A DNA stretch of 64,000 nucleotides from Micromussa lordhowensis (GCA_964020085.1 OZ026597.1:26852448-26916447); one strand, 5' to 3'; positions 34,701 through 46,500 are shown, counted from the stretch's first letter. Program-made: numbers and translations. Notes: generated by a model from the sequence alone, not told the origin.

Positions 34701-35759
34701 ACAGGAATAGATATAAAATTAAGCTAAGATTAATTAATAATTACAAGATATAAATTTACGATCATATCAAACCTGACAAATCTTATTTTTATAGTATTTT
34801 TAAAAACCTTAAAAGACTGAATGTAAAAGACTGGTACTATTCACCCTTCAAAGTATAGCTGTTAGAAAAGTGCTTGTAACTGTTGCCAGCCTCCTAAAGA
34901 CTAATAAGTTTTCAACAAATTTTCCTTCTTCATTAACCAGACATAGTCGGTCAAAAATCTACATCAGAAATCAATCAATTCAATTAATATCAATCGCTGA
35001 GTGCTATTGATTGGTATCGACAATCTATAACCATTGAACTCACAGAAAAATTTGTTTATCAATGGTAACAATCGGTTCAGGAATATCGATTGTTACTGAT
35101 TGAAAAAAAAAATTGATAATAACAATGCAGACTATACATCAATGGTTTTTTCACTGTATAAAATAATACCTGGAACAACACGCTACTAGACTATATTTTT
35201 CCTTTTGGTCTACTCCGAGATCTATTGTTGCATTTGTTTCCTAATGAAAATAATTGAAATCACTAGAACACTGACTCTGTTGTTTATTTTGCTTCATCTT
35301 AATACCGGCGCTACAAATGAAACTGGAGGGTTTTACACTGCTACTCTGTGACCTCAAATGTTTCCTCCAGCCTTCAGTGGTATTAAACAGCCGTGTTAAA
35401 TTATTTCAATTTTCCCTCACTTTTCTTTAAACTTTCAATTTCCCCTGACTCAAAATAAAATTCCCTGACCTTGAAGAATTTGTTTTTTTCCTGATCATTC
35501 CCTAACCTGTGGCAACCCTGCTAGGGGCTAATCGGGTTTCACATAGGATTTAAACGTCGCAGGAAAATGACAAACTTACGTAGTCTTTGCTCCCTGTAAC
35601 ACAAGTTCCAGGTGCAAATGCGTCGATACAAGTGACAGAATCCTGGTGAATTGGGTTGTATTCCGTTACCACTGTCTGAAAAGTCTTGCTCACTTCGTCA
35701 GTCGAAGTCACACCATCATAGCCCTCGGAGCGCCGGGGCTTGGACTTTCTCAAACCCAT
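27907..35759 (-). CDS. WDR31: WD repeat-containing protein 31 ortholog
   Basis: Ten minus-strand exons, all with AG/GT borders and agreeing phases: 35580-35759, 32646-32720, 32102-32237, 31202-31302, 30938-31008, 30611-30671, 29809-29889, 28824-28933, 28255-28310 and 27907-28007 (stop). They join to 323 codons; human WDR31 is about 367. The N-terminus MGLRKSKP fits the MGxxxS myristoylation pattern. YNPIHQDSVTCIDAF, then VTGSKDY|SVVLFDWKQG, matches the WDR31 start. WD blades follow (YSSSRDKTIKAWHE, FSGSRDNCVRLWDT, LRVWDTRNMQPAF). The family-specific TYCDCSRDGQFILTCSNGF precedes LWDVRTQQM and IATSSHDSTVKIW. In other animals WDR31 acts at cilia with ELMOD and RP2 GAPs. The C-terminus is slightly short: the last frame runs into TFSLL and a stop, so a further small exon is possible. 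Confidence 0.9.
29028..29178. repeat. Palindromic MITE (GTTCAAAGG-GGATA family), copy in WDR31 intron
   Basis: The ends GGCCCCAGTTGTTCAAAGG and CCACCTTTCGAACATCCTGGGCC are imperfect complements. The inside holds repeated TATCCGATGGATAGTGATTT units. The same family is at 48371-48516. Confidence 0.85.
29565..29720. repeat. Degenerate dispersed repeat with AAGCGGACACC-like units
   Basis: Repeated short phrases CTAATGGACACCTC, ATAAGCAGACACCTCTTGTA, AAGCGGACACTAAGTAATGG, plus a complementary ACTTACAAGAGGTTCATTTG. It looks like part of a dispersed element in a WDR31 intron. Confidence 0.4.
31591..31695 (+). ncRNA. Hammerhead-ribozyme-like motif with conserved 3' tail (copy 2)
   Basis: CCAATGA (two changes from CUGAUGA), then A-GGGC-TAAC-GCTC as a good stem II, then GAAAC-GTC and AGC. 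It is followed by the same tail as at 26354 (GGTGGCCAATTCAAATTATC, CAACTCAGTTGATAAAACCA). Stem I pairing is weaker than in the other copy. Core mutations make activity unlikely. It lies in a WDR31 intron, antisense to the gene. Confidence 0.4.
32935..33380. repeat. Element with GCCCCCAACC / GGTTGGGGC ends in WDR31 intron
   Basis: CCCCTAACCAGTTAGCCCCC at the left and TTAGGTTGGGGCTAACAGGC at the right are complementary, with further AGCCCCCT and GGGGGCTAA copies inside. MITE-like. Confidence 0.6.
33511..34520. mobile_element. Composite foldback element, second family member
   Basis: Same termini as the element at 17711-20325. The left end has AAGGTGGCTCGAAATAGTTT, then CCCAATCATTGGTGAACATG and GGTTACCATAGCAACCATTG. 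Further in come CCCTTAATTTTAGCTTTAAG and, in reverse, GTTATAAGCACTAAAGGGTG near 34400 and CCAATGATTGGG near 34487. It contains the GATAAGGTGCAACTTTTTTG hairpin (about 34196-34342). It lies in the large first intron of WDR31. Confidence 0.7.
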
Positions 35760-37105
35760 GCACAAACTGTCAAAACATTGGAAACAACCTGGCTGCATGA
35801 AGACGGCAAAAATTCATCTGCTAAGAGTCTAAAACTCTGTACAATCGTCAAAACATTGTTTTGTTGTTTATGAGAATTTTTGAGAGAACAAACTGCATAA
35901 CTGAACATGCAGGCTTCCAGCAGCTTCACAGATGCACCGTAAGAATGTGGTGTAACATCATGTAGTGTACTGACTACAGTATGTTGATTGATTTTTGAAT
36001 GGTATCTCTCTGTCAGTAAAGTCCTTGCGCCACCTCATTGAATTATGTTAAGTTTAGGGATTAATCTGGTGTTGGCTCCAAATCGATCGTTTTAATTTTT
36101 TTGGACATATGTCTTTTCCGGCTTCCTGCGTTTTCCACGCAGCTGTTTTCCTTTCTCGAAGTGATCGTAAAAAAGGATAAGACTACCTCTGTTCTCTTAT
36201 AGAAACAGTTCTGAAATTTTATATTCAGAGATTTTGCCAGAAACTGGAGCGAACAAGATCAATATCAGTATTTACAAATTACAAAGCTGGAAAATTCAAC
36301 TCCACATTTTCGTTTAGCAAAAAAGGCGGCACACTGCGGTATGGCTGCGAGTATAAGGGAAGCAAAAAAATACCTTAACAACCTTTTCACCTTTCGCTAA
36401 TAAAACATGAGTTAATTCTGTCATTTTCAAAATAAAGTATTAAATGACTACAAGTGAAACGGGAGCTGTGCTTGGAAAAAAGTCTTGTAAAGTTGTGCTG
36501 ACTAAAATATAATAAAACAGATTACTCTTCTACCATGATTATTGTATTTTAATTGTTTATTTTTTTTGAAAACTTCTTCAGTTTTTGTCCAATTCTCATA
36601 TATTCTTAGTCGTAATGGAATATTATGTATATATATATATATTTATCTGGTATTTATTTGTTTATTGATTTACTTATTTTATTTATTTATTTATTATTCA
36701 TTTGCTTATTGGCAAGAATCGTCAGATTCCATTGAGCAGCTCAAATGGCGAAAGTAATAACAAATACTCTGTGAGTAGTTTCTCCCGTGGACGCCGAACG
36801 CACGCGAGATAAATAACAAAGGGATATAACAGCTTCGTGAATCCAAGGACAGAAAATTAAAATTATACTGACATTCTGAACATTGAGTGACTTTGTTTTT
36901 AATTATTACTCAGCAGGCTTTCGACACCATGTTTACTGTAGCTAATTGTTTGATGTATGCCAGTCTACTGATTAACGAGTTCAAAATCTGAAAAATACTC
37001 AAAAGAGCTGCTGCACCGAAAAACAGGCGATTGTCTTAATTGCAGGTAGAGGCCAAACCTCTCTGCTGTAGTCAGTAGATAAGTTTATCAGCCAAACTTG
37101 CAGTT
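35760..37105. other. 5' flank of WDR31, no gene supported
   Basis: Presumably contains the WDR31 promoter just above 35760; no TATA box or initiator was identified with confidence. A (TA)n / TTTA-rich microsatellite lies at about 36626-36705. Confidence 0.45.
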
Positions 37106-37327
37106 TCATGCTTTCGTACGTCTTTTTAAAATGATGTCCCTTTCTTCGTGGTAACTTGCAGTTAATACATTTATCCTTTCAGCCATTTCTGAAAATCCTT
37201 GCTTTAATCTGTTGGTGTCTTCCTGAATCAGTTCAACCTGTACTCGAACGTTTGCAAGTCTTGATAGAGTCGTTGCTAGCGAGCTGTCAGCTTTAATAAC
37301 TTGTGACTTTATTTGAGCTTCCTCCAT
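37106..37327 (-). CDS. Possible small coiled-coil protein, 73 residues
   Basis: A complete single-exon frame starts MEEAQIKSQVIKADSSLATT and ends KRRTKA. The middle (SRLANVRVQVELIQEDTNRL, then KQGFSEMAERINVL) has regular heptad-like hydrophobics, consistent with a coiled coil, and ordinary amino-acid use with no low complexity. Size and style resemble small subunits of complexes such as BLOC-1/BORC, but I cannot assign it to a family. It is on the same strand as WDR31, about 1.3 kb upstream. A chance frame remains possible. Confidence 0.45.
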   Translation of the reverse strand: MEEAQIKSQVIKADSSLATTLSRLANVRVQVELIQEDTNRLKQGFSEMAERINVLTASYHEERDIILKRRTKA

Positions 37328-40300
37328 GCTGAGTAGCTCGGCTAAGATTAACTTCTCCAGGTTTGCTCCGGCGACAAGGTGTGTACGAATTCAAAGCAGA
37401 CCGTCACTGATCCAAAAGTCCCTATGGAATATCGTCGACAGTTTTGAGATATCGACCCGGCAGTCCACTGCTCTCTCGACAAGTAACCTCATTCAGCAAT
37501 GTCGACCTCTGTGTCGAAAAGTAGGATAGATTAAAATCTGGCAAACCGAAATCCCCCGCATTCAAAACGACAAATTGTTGTTAAAATAAATGCCAGTTCG
37601 CTGTCTTGTCCGCATCTAAAGCAGCGTCCTGTGGCGCTGCGACTATAAACAATTCATAAACTGAACGCCGCGCGTGATATGCAGACTAACACCTGCTAAA
37701 ACTTGCTTAGTATTCTCGTAAATTTGCATAGCTATCGCTTGAATTTTCAGTGTGTTATTTTGAAAACGTGTAATTCATCCAGTGGTTTTATGTTGAGTAG
37801 CTTTACTGAAGCGTTGCCGTGGGCTTACGTTTTACTCAAATAGGTATATTGTGTTTAGAGCAGGTATAGAATCTGTTTAACGAATTACAGCTGAGGAGAG
37901 ACGAAACCACAAAAGATACATACAACGGCAAACCGTAACCTCAGACATTAAAACACTGATGCTTGCAGGACAATTTTCAATAACTCCCTTAGTCTCGGGC
38001 AAAAACTGCTTCATTTGCATGTATATTCAATAGCGAGGCATGTTCCTAATTGCTATAGAATCAGAGCTGCATTAATCATTTTGCGACCCTTTTTGTCCTA
38101 TTTAGATTCCTTTTTCGAGTGTTGTTTCCACATATATTCCTCATATTCAGATTCAGTACCAATCAGCGAGTTGTGAATAAAATTCACTGATAAGAATGAA
38201 GAATCAGCGAAATTAATATATTTTAATAAAATTCTCTCTTTGTCCAGTTTAATTATTCAAGGCAAAAACGAAGTTTACCTACTTCTTATTTGAGCACTAA
38301 TTTCTTTCCTTGAACCAGTATATGTCAAACTTAATGAAGTACCGTTGAAAGGCCGGAAGTCTGCGATGCATTCAGCATATCAGGTTTAATCAAACTTGAG
38401 ATGTAATGAAGGTGTACAAATGTTTTGATTGGTCAAGCAGCAAAAAATGCATGCACGTTGATTGGCTAAGCACTTGAAGTAAAATCCCGAAGCGACAAAA
38501 AAAACGAAAGCAATTTGCGCAGACCATGTGTCTTCAGTTTTTACGTTCGCTCGGGCGGTTCTTTCCTGTCCAGGTAGATAGCAGCACAGCGTATATACTA
38601 GTTATGCAACACTGTGTTATACAGCATGGAAATACAAGTAACGAGAGGCATACTCCATGTTGTTAAAAACTGAATCTTTGAATAATGCCATTTGAGAGTT
38701 TTCATTGGCTTAGCCATCATGGGTTATGAGCCATTATACCGTGCTCGTCAAAACTGGTAAGCGTATGCGTGATTTTTTGGAGGGTTTTCACTTTTATTTT
38801 TGTCAAGTTTTCCATATTTTGGGGGCTTTTTTAATAAAACAATTATCCCAATCGCGCTTGTTGGATATGAGATGATTATAGCTAACTGCGCCTCGTTGGC
38901 TATCTACCGTCTTATATCCAACACGCGCTCGTGGAACAACTTTTAAGTATACCACGAGAAAGTGTTGCATAACTATTTTATACTATGCCATAGAAAATAC
39001 AGTGGCCATCACAATCAATGCGACATGCATTCAGCACTCGATGGTTGGGTGTAATACCGTTGGTTGTACAACGGCTTTGCTGTATTCTGATTGGCTGTAT
39101 TTTTTATGGGCGGGCGTATATGATAATTATATTCACCAATCAGAGCACGCTTAAGGACAGTTGATTGCGGTCAGTGCGAGTTGTATTCTGATGGTTAAAA
39201 AATAGTATCACTTGGCATACACAATTTACTTTCCATTTATTTTCCTAATCGACGTTTCCTATTGCATTTACTTAAAGTTTCATTAAACAGCCAACCTCAA
39301 CTGAATCCCGTCTTGTACGCACTACTTGTTAAGATACAGGCGCCTGCTTTTAATGATTTATCTTCTCACGGTAGGAGATGCAGGTATTTAACTCGTCTTA
39401 TTATTCAAGTTTGTCGTGTAAATATTTTATTGAAATATATTACGACAACCGAAACTAGCATCCATGAGGTAGGTTCGGACGAGAACTTGAAAGTTTTTTA
39501 ATGAGATATTCAATTATACTGCACTTAAACAGAAATATGATCAATTTTTTTCCCACATAACTGGAATTTCAGTAAGGAAAAAAATTAGGGCTAGTTTCGG
39601 GTTTAAGGCTCAAAACTAAATCTTAAAGTGCACTTGTTTTATCAATTTTCACGCCATTCCCAAGGACAAGCTAGAATGTATTTTTATTCATTGTTAGCTG
39701 CCGCTTTAAATATCCTGTCAGAAGCATTTTTTGTTCGTTATTTTAGTCTCAGTTTTTTTGTTAATAATTTTACAGTTGTAACATGTACTATCTTCATTGC
39801 AACATTGACAACTCTAGCGAAGATCTATAACATTACTGCAATGGCTTCTCTCAACAGACAAGTCACTGGATCTCGTTGAACTAGCTTGAATTGAAATAAG
39901 GTCTTTGGGCCTGCAAAAACCCCCGTAAGGAATAAGATTTGATTATCCAAATAATGTTCCCACTTTTCAAAAATGACTTCCCATATAGGCATTGTGTTTT
40001 GAATTCTGGTTTATTTACCGAACAAAGATGCATGTTTGTTGCCTGTTCTCCAGAAAGAAAGTTGAACATTTCTAATTACCTTGATGTTAATTACAATTTT
40101 AAAAAGATATCCAATATGTTTGATTCTTTCTCTTGTAGAAGTTCTGCATCAGACGTTTGTTTTAAAATGAGATATAACAAACATGCTGCTTCATGGATTT
40201 TCAACTTTATTTTTATGTTCTGGACGACGCGGCAAATTCACGGTTCCTCGGGTTAGTCTACATGCAAAATATTCTCTTGTATCATTGACACTTAAACGGT

Positions 40301-40528
40301 AAAATATTTGTCATCTTATCTGCGCGTATTAACAGAGTTTGTTTATAATGCATATATTGAAACCCTCCTTGTTTCTGGCCAGAAGACATAACAATACTGT
40401 GGTTCTCTGTATCTAAACAGCTCTAGGCGAACATTTAACTTATCTTCCTTTTGCTGGACAGCGTCCTCACAGAAAGTTTAATGATCTGTGGAATAATTAC
40501 GGAAGTTACAAAATTAGTGGACAGAGAA
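37328..40528. other. Intergenic, no supported gene
   Basis: Short open frames only. It contains a palindromic repeat at 38831-38955 and CAAT-like ATTGGCT motifs in degraded repeats near 38400-38470 and 39095-39150. Confidence 0.45.
38831..38955. repeat. Palindromic repeat, TTGTTGGATATGA family
   Basis: AAAACAATTATCCCAATCGC...TTGTTGGATATGAGATGATT pairs with its complement ending TATCCAACACGCGCTCGTGG. A relative with better arms is at 49138-49258. Confidence 0.8.
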
Positions 40529-40762
40529 CAGGGGCCCGTTTCTCGAAGATCCCGGAAAGTTTTCGCACCCGGAAAGCCGTAGAAAAATCTCGAAGCTTAT
40601 GATTACAGAGCTGTTTTATTCACGTATACTTAATATATACAGGGGTTGTCTTCACAACAGAAGTTTCAGGTGTATACACTTCTCCGTTTTCAGACACAGA
40701 TGAACTAAAAATGGCTTTACGGGCCCGAAACGGTTCCGGGGCTTTCGAGAAACGGGCCCCTG
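40529..40762. repeat. MITE with CAGGGGCCCGTTTCTCGAA terminal inverted repeats
   Basis: The 19-bp ends are exact complements (CAGGGGCCCGTTTCTCGAA and TTCGAGAAACGGGCCCCTG). Inner arms continue imperfectly (CCCGGAAAG / GTTCCGGGGCTT). Confidence 0.9.
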
Positions 40763-40902
40763 AACTGGATATAATGTACCTTCCATGATAAGGAAAACAA
40801 CATCCCGCGACAGAAAATACTTTTGGACCAGCAGAAAGAGAATACTAATACTTTTTTTTATATTTTGTTCCGCGTGAAGTCCAGCTAAAACGAAACAACA
40901 GA

Positions 40903-41940
40903 TTATCAAGGTAAGAGAGTGAATCCTTGGTATAGGCCTTGTACCCAAGGTAATCCCTCTTTAAGTTATTTTTAGACATGGTACCCAGTTCTTCCGAGGA
41001 TGTTACTCTCGCGATGCATGGACAGCCCACGCGACTTCTCGAAACTACCGGAGACGAAATGGCGGAAAAATTGGCAACAAGTGTTTTCTACACTATCAGC
41101 CGTCGTTTTGTTCGGCTGGGCTTTCGTTTGAATTGTGCTCGTTTGGCCGTTCATTATTTTGCCGTTTATTCGGTTTTAGGGAATTTTTAAATAAGTAAAC
41201 CTCGACGGCAACTTGTACAGTGGCAGTGCGGTAAGCATTCGTTATAATTCTTTGATCATTTCTTTGCCGTTCTTTACAAAACAACAACGTGAAATAGCCG
41301 CATTCTACATATTCAAGAGGACGTGAACTACGACGGCCAATTTTTTTTTTTTTTCGAATTTTGACGCTGTCTTACATATTCTGTTCGGAATATTTCTGAC
41401 AGTGATAGACGAACAAAATGAATCTAAATTCTAGCGAGATTCGAAGGTTGAACATTAATTCGCTTTCTAATCGACGTTGTCATAAGCGTTGTTGTCGTTG
41501 TTGCTTAAACTGCCTTTTGCTGCTTCGGCAGCGAGAGTCTGTCTGCACTTTCGACCATCAGTCTTTTTGTTCGGCTGTGTTGTGTTTGGGCGTTTGTTTG
41601 CTTTGCACTCATTTCTCTGCCGTTCAGTTGTTATTGCTTGAGCAGTGGACATCTGTCTCCTATTTTAACTTCTATTAAAGTTTCGAAATGTATCAAAACT
41701 TAGCGAGAGACAAGCTCCTGTGGTTGTAATTAAAATATAAAAGAAAACATCCCCAGAGCGTTGGAGGCTTTCCTTTGATTTGAAACAAAACGAAACATAA
41801 ACAAATCCTCCATGAAAACATCCACGCAACGCGCGAGTAACATCCGCGATGAACTGGGCACCATGTCTAAAAATAGTTTAAGACGGATTACCTTGGGTAT
41901 AAGGCCTATATGGGGGATTCACTCTCTTACCTTGATAATC
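40903..41940. mobile_element. About 1.04 kb element with about 85-bp terminal inverted repeats
   Basis: 40903-40990 (ATTATCAAGGTAAGAGAGTG...CCAAGGTAAT...AAAAATAACTT-like) matches 41858-41940 in reverse complement. Inside are two related direct blocks rich in GTTCGGCT, CGTTTG and GCCGTTCA (about 41103-41180 and 41562-41645). No transposase is apparent, so it is probably non-autonomous. Confidence 0.8.
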
Positions 41941-42137
41941 TCTTGAACGACATTGCATAATCTCCACGGTTGTTGAAAGCCCGAATAAGTTTACCCAAGA
42001 TTAGCGAGAATCAGTTTGATTTCAGTTGTGTAACTTTTTGGTGAGGTTTTCTGTTTATAAAGATTATCCTTCAGTTTTGAGCTTGAACAATCTCAAACTG
42101 CACAAAACATAAAAGGTGAAAAACTTAATTTTTGTAA

Positions 42138-43008
42138 ACTAGGGACCGTTCATTTTTTATGGGGAAGGGGGGGAGCTGGTGGGATTTGGTAGATAGTCTC
42201 TGTAGCATATGATGCCCCCTCTTAACCGGATATTTTCTCCCTGGCCCCCCTTCATAAACCTAATTTTTTTTTATGACCCCCTCCCCCCCCCCCCAAAAAA
42301 AAAAAGAAGTCAAAAGCAAAGCAAAAAGAATGATCAAGTAAAGTTTACCTTATAAGTTAAACACAAAAACTGCAGTTTCAAAAAGTTCTTTCTGAATCAC
42401 CGTTTTCACCTATGGGATATGTCCTTTGTGTACTCTGACTATTTTTAACCCAACAAGTCCCCTAACTAGGGGGGTTCGGTGGCATTCTCCCCCGAGAAAA
42501 TTTAGAATTTCAGAACTTCAGAAACGCTATTTCACGCCATTCTGGCAAACATTTTGTAACATTTGTAGATTCATTTACTGCAGTTTAAATTGAAAATAGT
42601 AGAAATAACTTTTAAATATTTACATGTGCACTGGCCATGGTAATCTGTCTTTTCCTTTGATAAACAAGGTACTGTTTGTTGTTGGGAGTGAACATTCTCA
42701 AGTAGTTTTGAATTGATATTGTTCCATCCATTACAAACTAGGGGGGTCCAGGGGGCATGTTCCCCCGGGAAATTTTAGATTTTTAGAACCTCAGAAATGC
42801 AATTTTAGGGCATTTTGGTAGAAAATTTTGCACCATCATAGATGCTGCCGTTATTACAACATTTTAAGGTAATTTTTTGAGTGATCCCCCCTTACAGATA
42901 ATAATTTTTTGGCTGGCCCCCCCTTTAAGGCCAGATTTTTTTTTTCATGGCCCCCCCCCTCAATCCCACCAGCCCCCCTATCTCATAAAAAATGAACGGT
43001 CCCCTAGT
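42138..43008. mobile_element. 871-bp element with ACTAGGGACCGTTCATTTTT termini
   Basis: The left end ACTAGGGACCGTTCATTTTT and right end AAAAATGAACGGTCCCCTAGT are complementary, followed inward by GGGGGAGCTGGTGGGATT / AATCCCACCAGCCCCCC. The interior has two diverged direct units starting AACTAGGGGGGTTC at about 42470 and AACTAGGGGGGTCC at about 42735. Runs of C and A near 42280-42305 and 42905-42960 are low-complexity. Confidence 0.88.
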
Positions 43009-43019
43009 CATTAGCTATG

Positions 43020-43319
43020 ACGCTAATCTATAGCTAAATACACTGACACGTTAATAAAGGTTTCATTCATTCATTCATTCACTTGATTCTGAAAATTACC
43101 TGGCGCACGACTGTCATGTGGAGGTTTAGAATCAAATTGGTTTTTCACTTGGAAATAAAAATACCCCAAAGCGAGAGGGTGTGCACACGATAGATAGTCA
43201 TTTCCTAGTGCGTTTCCTCTGTTTTTTTTGGTGTGTGTGTATGTTACACCGCGCGTTCCCACGTGTATTTCTGATTGCGCATGTTTTACGAGTCTATATT
43301 TTGTATCTGTTTTCTGTAG
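43020..43319. other. Upstream flank of the receptor gene
   Basis: Contains a short ATTC tandem run (about 43060-43080). From 43181 a frame is continuous into the first clear receptor exon and includes the hydrophobic stretch VFLIAHVLRVYILYLFSVAG, which could act as a signal peptide after the Met at about 43241. Alternatively 43311-43319 (TTTCTGTAG) is an acceptor and the signal-peptide exon lies farther upstream. Confidence 0.35.
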
Positions 43320-43580
43320 CAGGATCTCCTAGCCAATGCAAACCGGCTGAAAGTATTCAATATAATGTGACTATAAGTAGAGGAATTATGTCAGGACATT
43401 TCGCTTACCTTGGCGAGGTGTCTAACATCAGGCAATGCATTGAACTTGCTTGTAAAAAAGGCGACGGAGATTTGGCGTATGTGTTGGACGATCGATGTTA
43501 TTGGGTGAAATGCTTCATAACATGTGACCTGTTCAAGGCTCCACATGTTGAATCTGCAGCAGCGCGTCTTAACTGGACAG
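43320..43580 (+). CDS. Exon encoding MANEC/MANSC-like seven-cysteine domain
   Basis: First recognised exon of the receptor. The order ...QC...C-x3-AC...GDLAYVLDDRCYWVKC...TC fits the MANEC pattern (Cys, CC or AC pair, then a hydrophobic-CY-V-C block) found in KIAA0319, LRP11 and HAI-1. It ends AARLNWT in phase 1 (GTAAGG donor), the same phase as the acceptor of the linker exon, which is why I join them. Confidence 0.65.
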
Positions 43581-46500
43581 GTAAGGAGTTACAGACTATT
43601 AACTAGTTACTGAGCTAAGTTAGCTCTATGGCTTCCCGAAGATTTAACGATATTTTTATTTAGCGAGGAGAAAGGAGGTTCCTCTGTAGACCGTGACAGA
43701 GCTTCAATGGAGATGAGAGCTTTCTTTAAAAAATACTTCCCGTTTTCTCGTAGTTAACGTATAATTTTATTGATATATTTTCTTTCTCTACAACAAGAAA
43801 GTAAAGAGTAGAGTTCATTGTTTATCATTAGCTGAAGGTTTAGAGAGCTTATAGGGTAATTACAATATTCTAAATTATAATGCTGCAGTGTTATTACACC
43901 TTTCAGGGGTACAGACTCCGCCTCCAAGTAACATCGATTCTACAACTGCTTCAACACACACGCTATCCACGGAAAACCCTTTGGAAAAACCAACGAGCAC
44001 TTCCGCTCTTGCACCAAGAGGTATACCAGTCAACGTGACACTGTCAAGATTAAAACTACTCGGCCTACAACTTAAGTCGAGTTGTGAGACATAAATACGT
44101 TTAAAACCTATAATAATAGTTTATGACAGTTTAATTCATAGCTTCAACTTCTATTTTAATTTTTTGTTAATTTACGATGGATGATAAGCTTTGCTTTTGC
44201 CTTGTTTTAGTTAAACCGGGAGAGAAGGGTCCAGATAATAAAATTGCTATGTCAGCAGAACATCGTCTTCTCCAAGATTTGATTTACAGTGAAAGTTACA
44301 ACAAAGAAGTTCGACCAGCTCTCCATGAGAAGGATGTGGTCAAAGTTTCGTTTTCTCTGAGCCTCGTTCAGATTGTGGATGTGGTGAGTTACAACTTTTC
44401 CTTGTCAGATAAGTAAAACAGAATTACTGACTGACTGACTGACTGAATGACGGACTGACTGACTGACTGACTGACTGACTGTCTGTCTGACTGACTGTCT
44501 GACTGACTGACTGACTGACTGACTGTCTGTCTGTCTGTCTGTCTGACTGACTGACTGACTGACTGATTGACTGACTAATCGACTGACTGACTGACTGAAT
44601 GACGGACGGACTGACTGATTGACTGACTGTCTGTCTGTCTGTCTGTCTGACTGACTGACTGACTGACTCGATCTCAATATTTGTTATAACAACGCCGATG
44701 ATTCCTGCACATTAGCAGAAAAACCACAGTTGACCTCAATACTTTTAGTCGGAAAATTGTCAAAGATGACTCAAAACGTCCAAATTAAGTTTTCCGAAGA
44801 TTTTTAAACCTTACTGGAAGGTAAGTGTTTCCCGATCTCCTGAAGATTTCCAAGGATCCACCGACATCTCGATCCCTAACGCTCTCTGAAAAACGCGTAC
44901 AATAAATCGTCATATTTTTCTTGCTCTCTGTTACCCTCTCGACCAAATGGTCGTTAATTAATGCCATTAAATTCTGTTGTTCTTATAGGACGAGAAAGCA
45001 GAGATACTGAAAGTTAATGTCTGGACAACACAGGTTGGTGGAATATAATTGTTATCAGATTGGAGAAGACAGTTAATGCATTGGTAACAAACTAATATCG
45101 AAATTAATTTGTACCAATAGTAACGAAAATGTCTTGTTTGTTTGGCTTTCTTTCTCAGAAATGGAAAGACCCTTTTCTGAAGTGGAACCCAGACCATTAT
45201 GAAGGAATCAGCCAAATCAACGTAGAACCATATTTAGTGTGGCTGCCAATCGTAATTCTTTATAACAAGTAAGCTTTCATCGCCATAACCTAAGAGCCTA
45301 GACATTGCTAAACATGTGCTGTCTCTATTTTGATGAGCTCAGTATTAAACATGCATACCTTGATCAAAACCCTACAACTGACAAAAGTCTGATTTCAAAG
45401 TTGTTTCGCTCTGGCTCCAGGCTTCCAGCAATATTTTCCACACTTAACCAGGGTAAGTGATTTGAACATTCGCGTTTCCTGCTATAAAATCCCACACTTG
45501 CATGCACTTGGAAGTCAGTGCCACAGTAGGTAAATAGTTGCACTCTTCTCGAAGCATTAACCAGAAACAAAACTTTTCCATCTAACACCGTTTCTGGCCG
45601 CCCACGTCAAAGCTTGCGGAGTTCGGGACAAACTAAGAATCTTAACTAGTCTTAGAAATGATACTCTTACAGATACTTTTTCCTTACTGTATATTTCAGC
45701 GCTGCCAAAGGTTTTGCCGGTGGTTTGGAAAAGTACAAGACCAAGGTGGTAATTCGCAGCAACGGTACGGTCACGTGGTTTGCCGCTACGCAGTTCACCT
45801 CATCATGTAAACAGAACATTCGCTTCTTTCCGTATGACGAGCAGTTCTGTTACTTGAAATTCGGGTAAGTACAACCGTGCGGAAACATTATACTTGTTTT
45901 GAGTGCCCTCGTCTTACTAGATTGTCAATAGCTCGGCTGTTTTCTCTAATTCGATTTCAAACTGCATTCCATTGGGTGCCTTTCATATATCCATGTTCTG
46001 ATACAGACTGATAACAAACAGCAGTGATGGATCGAGGAAGGCTCCCCTCCCTCCCCCTCCCCTCCCCCTCTCTTTGATAGAAAATTTAACCCACCCCCTT
46101 GGGAGCAATGAGAAGCTGCTGCATTCGCATAAGTTAAGCGAGATCAAAGGGCAGATCTTAACTAATTCTGCTCTTTCATAAGTCTGTGACAAACATGCTC
46201 CAATGACGGCGAAACGCGCGCGACCTTCTAAATCTTGCATGAAAAAAGCAGTTTTGGTTAGTCTTAGTCTTCGCAATTAATCACACAAAATTTATATCAA
46301 ATCGGAAAGGTGATCTGATCACTATAACTACCATTTCATGATTCTACGAAAACGTCCAAGTTGTGATCTGCTCTCTCAGCCTTTCCCTCTGACGAATTAA
46401 ACGAATTCTAAGCAGTTTCCAGCTTCAGACACTATTGCCCTAGCCTCATTCACTGTTTCAAAACGTGCTTCGGGTTTTGTAATCCTGATGAAGGCATCTT

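Noticed and set aside
39939..40256. 105-residue plus-strand frame
   Set aside because: Cysteine- and phenylalanine-rich without any recognised pattern, no splice context, in a repeat-rich intergenic region.
44405..44677. 90-residue Ser/Gln/Val-rich protein
   Set aside because: It is simply the translation of the ACTG/CTGT microsatellite.
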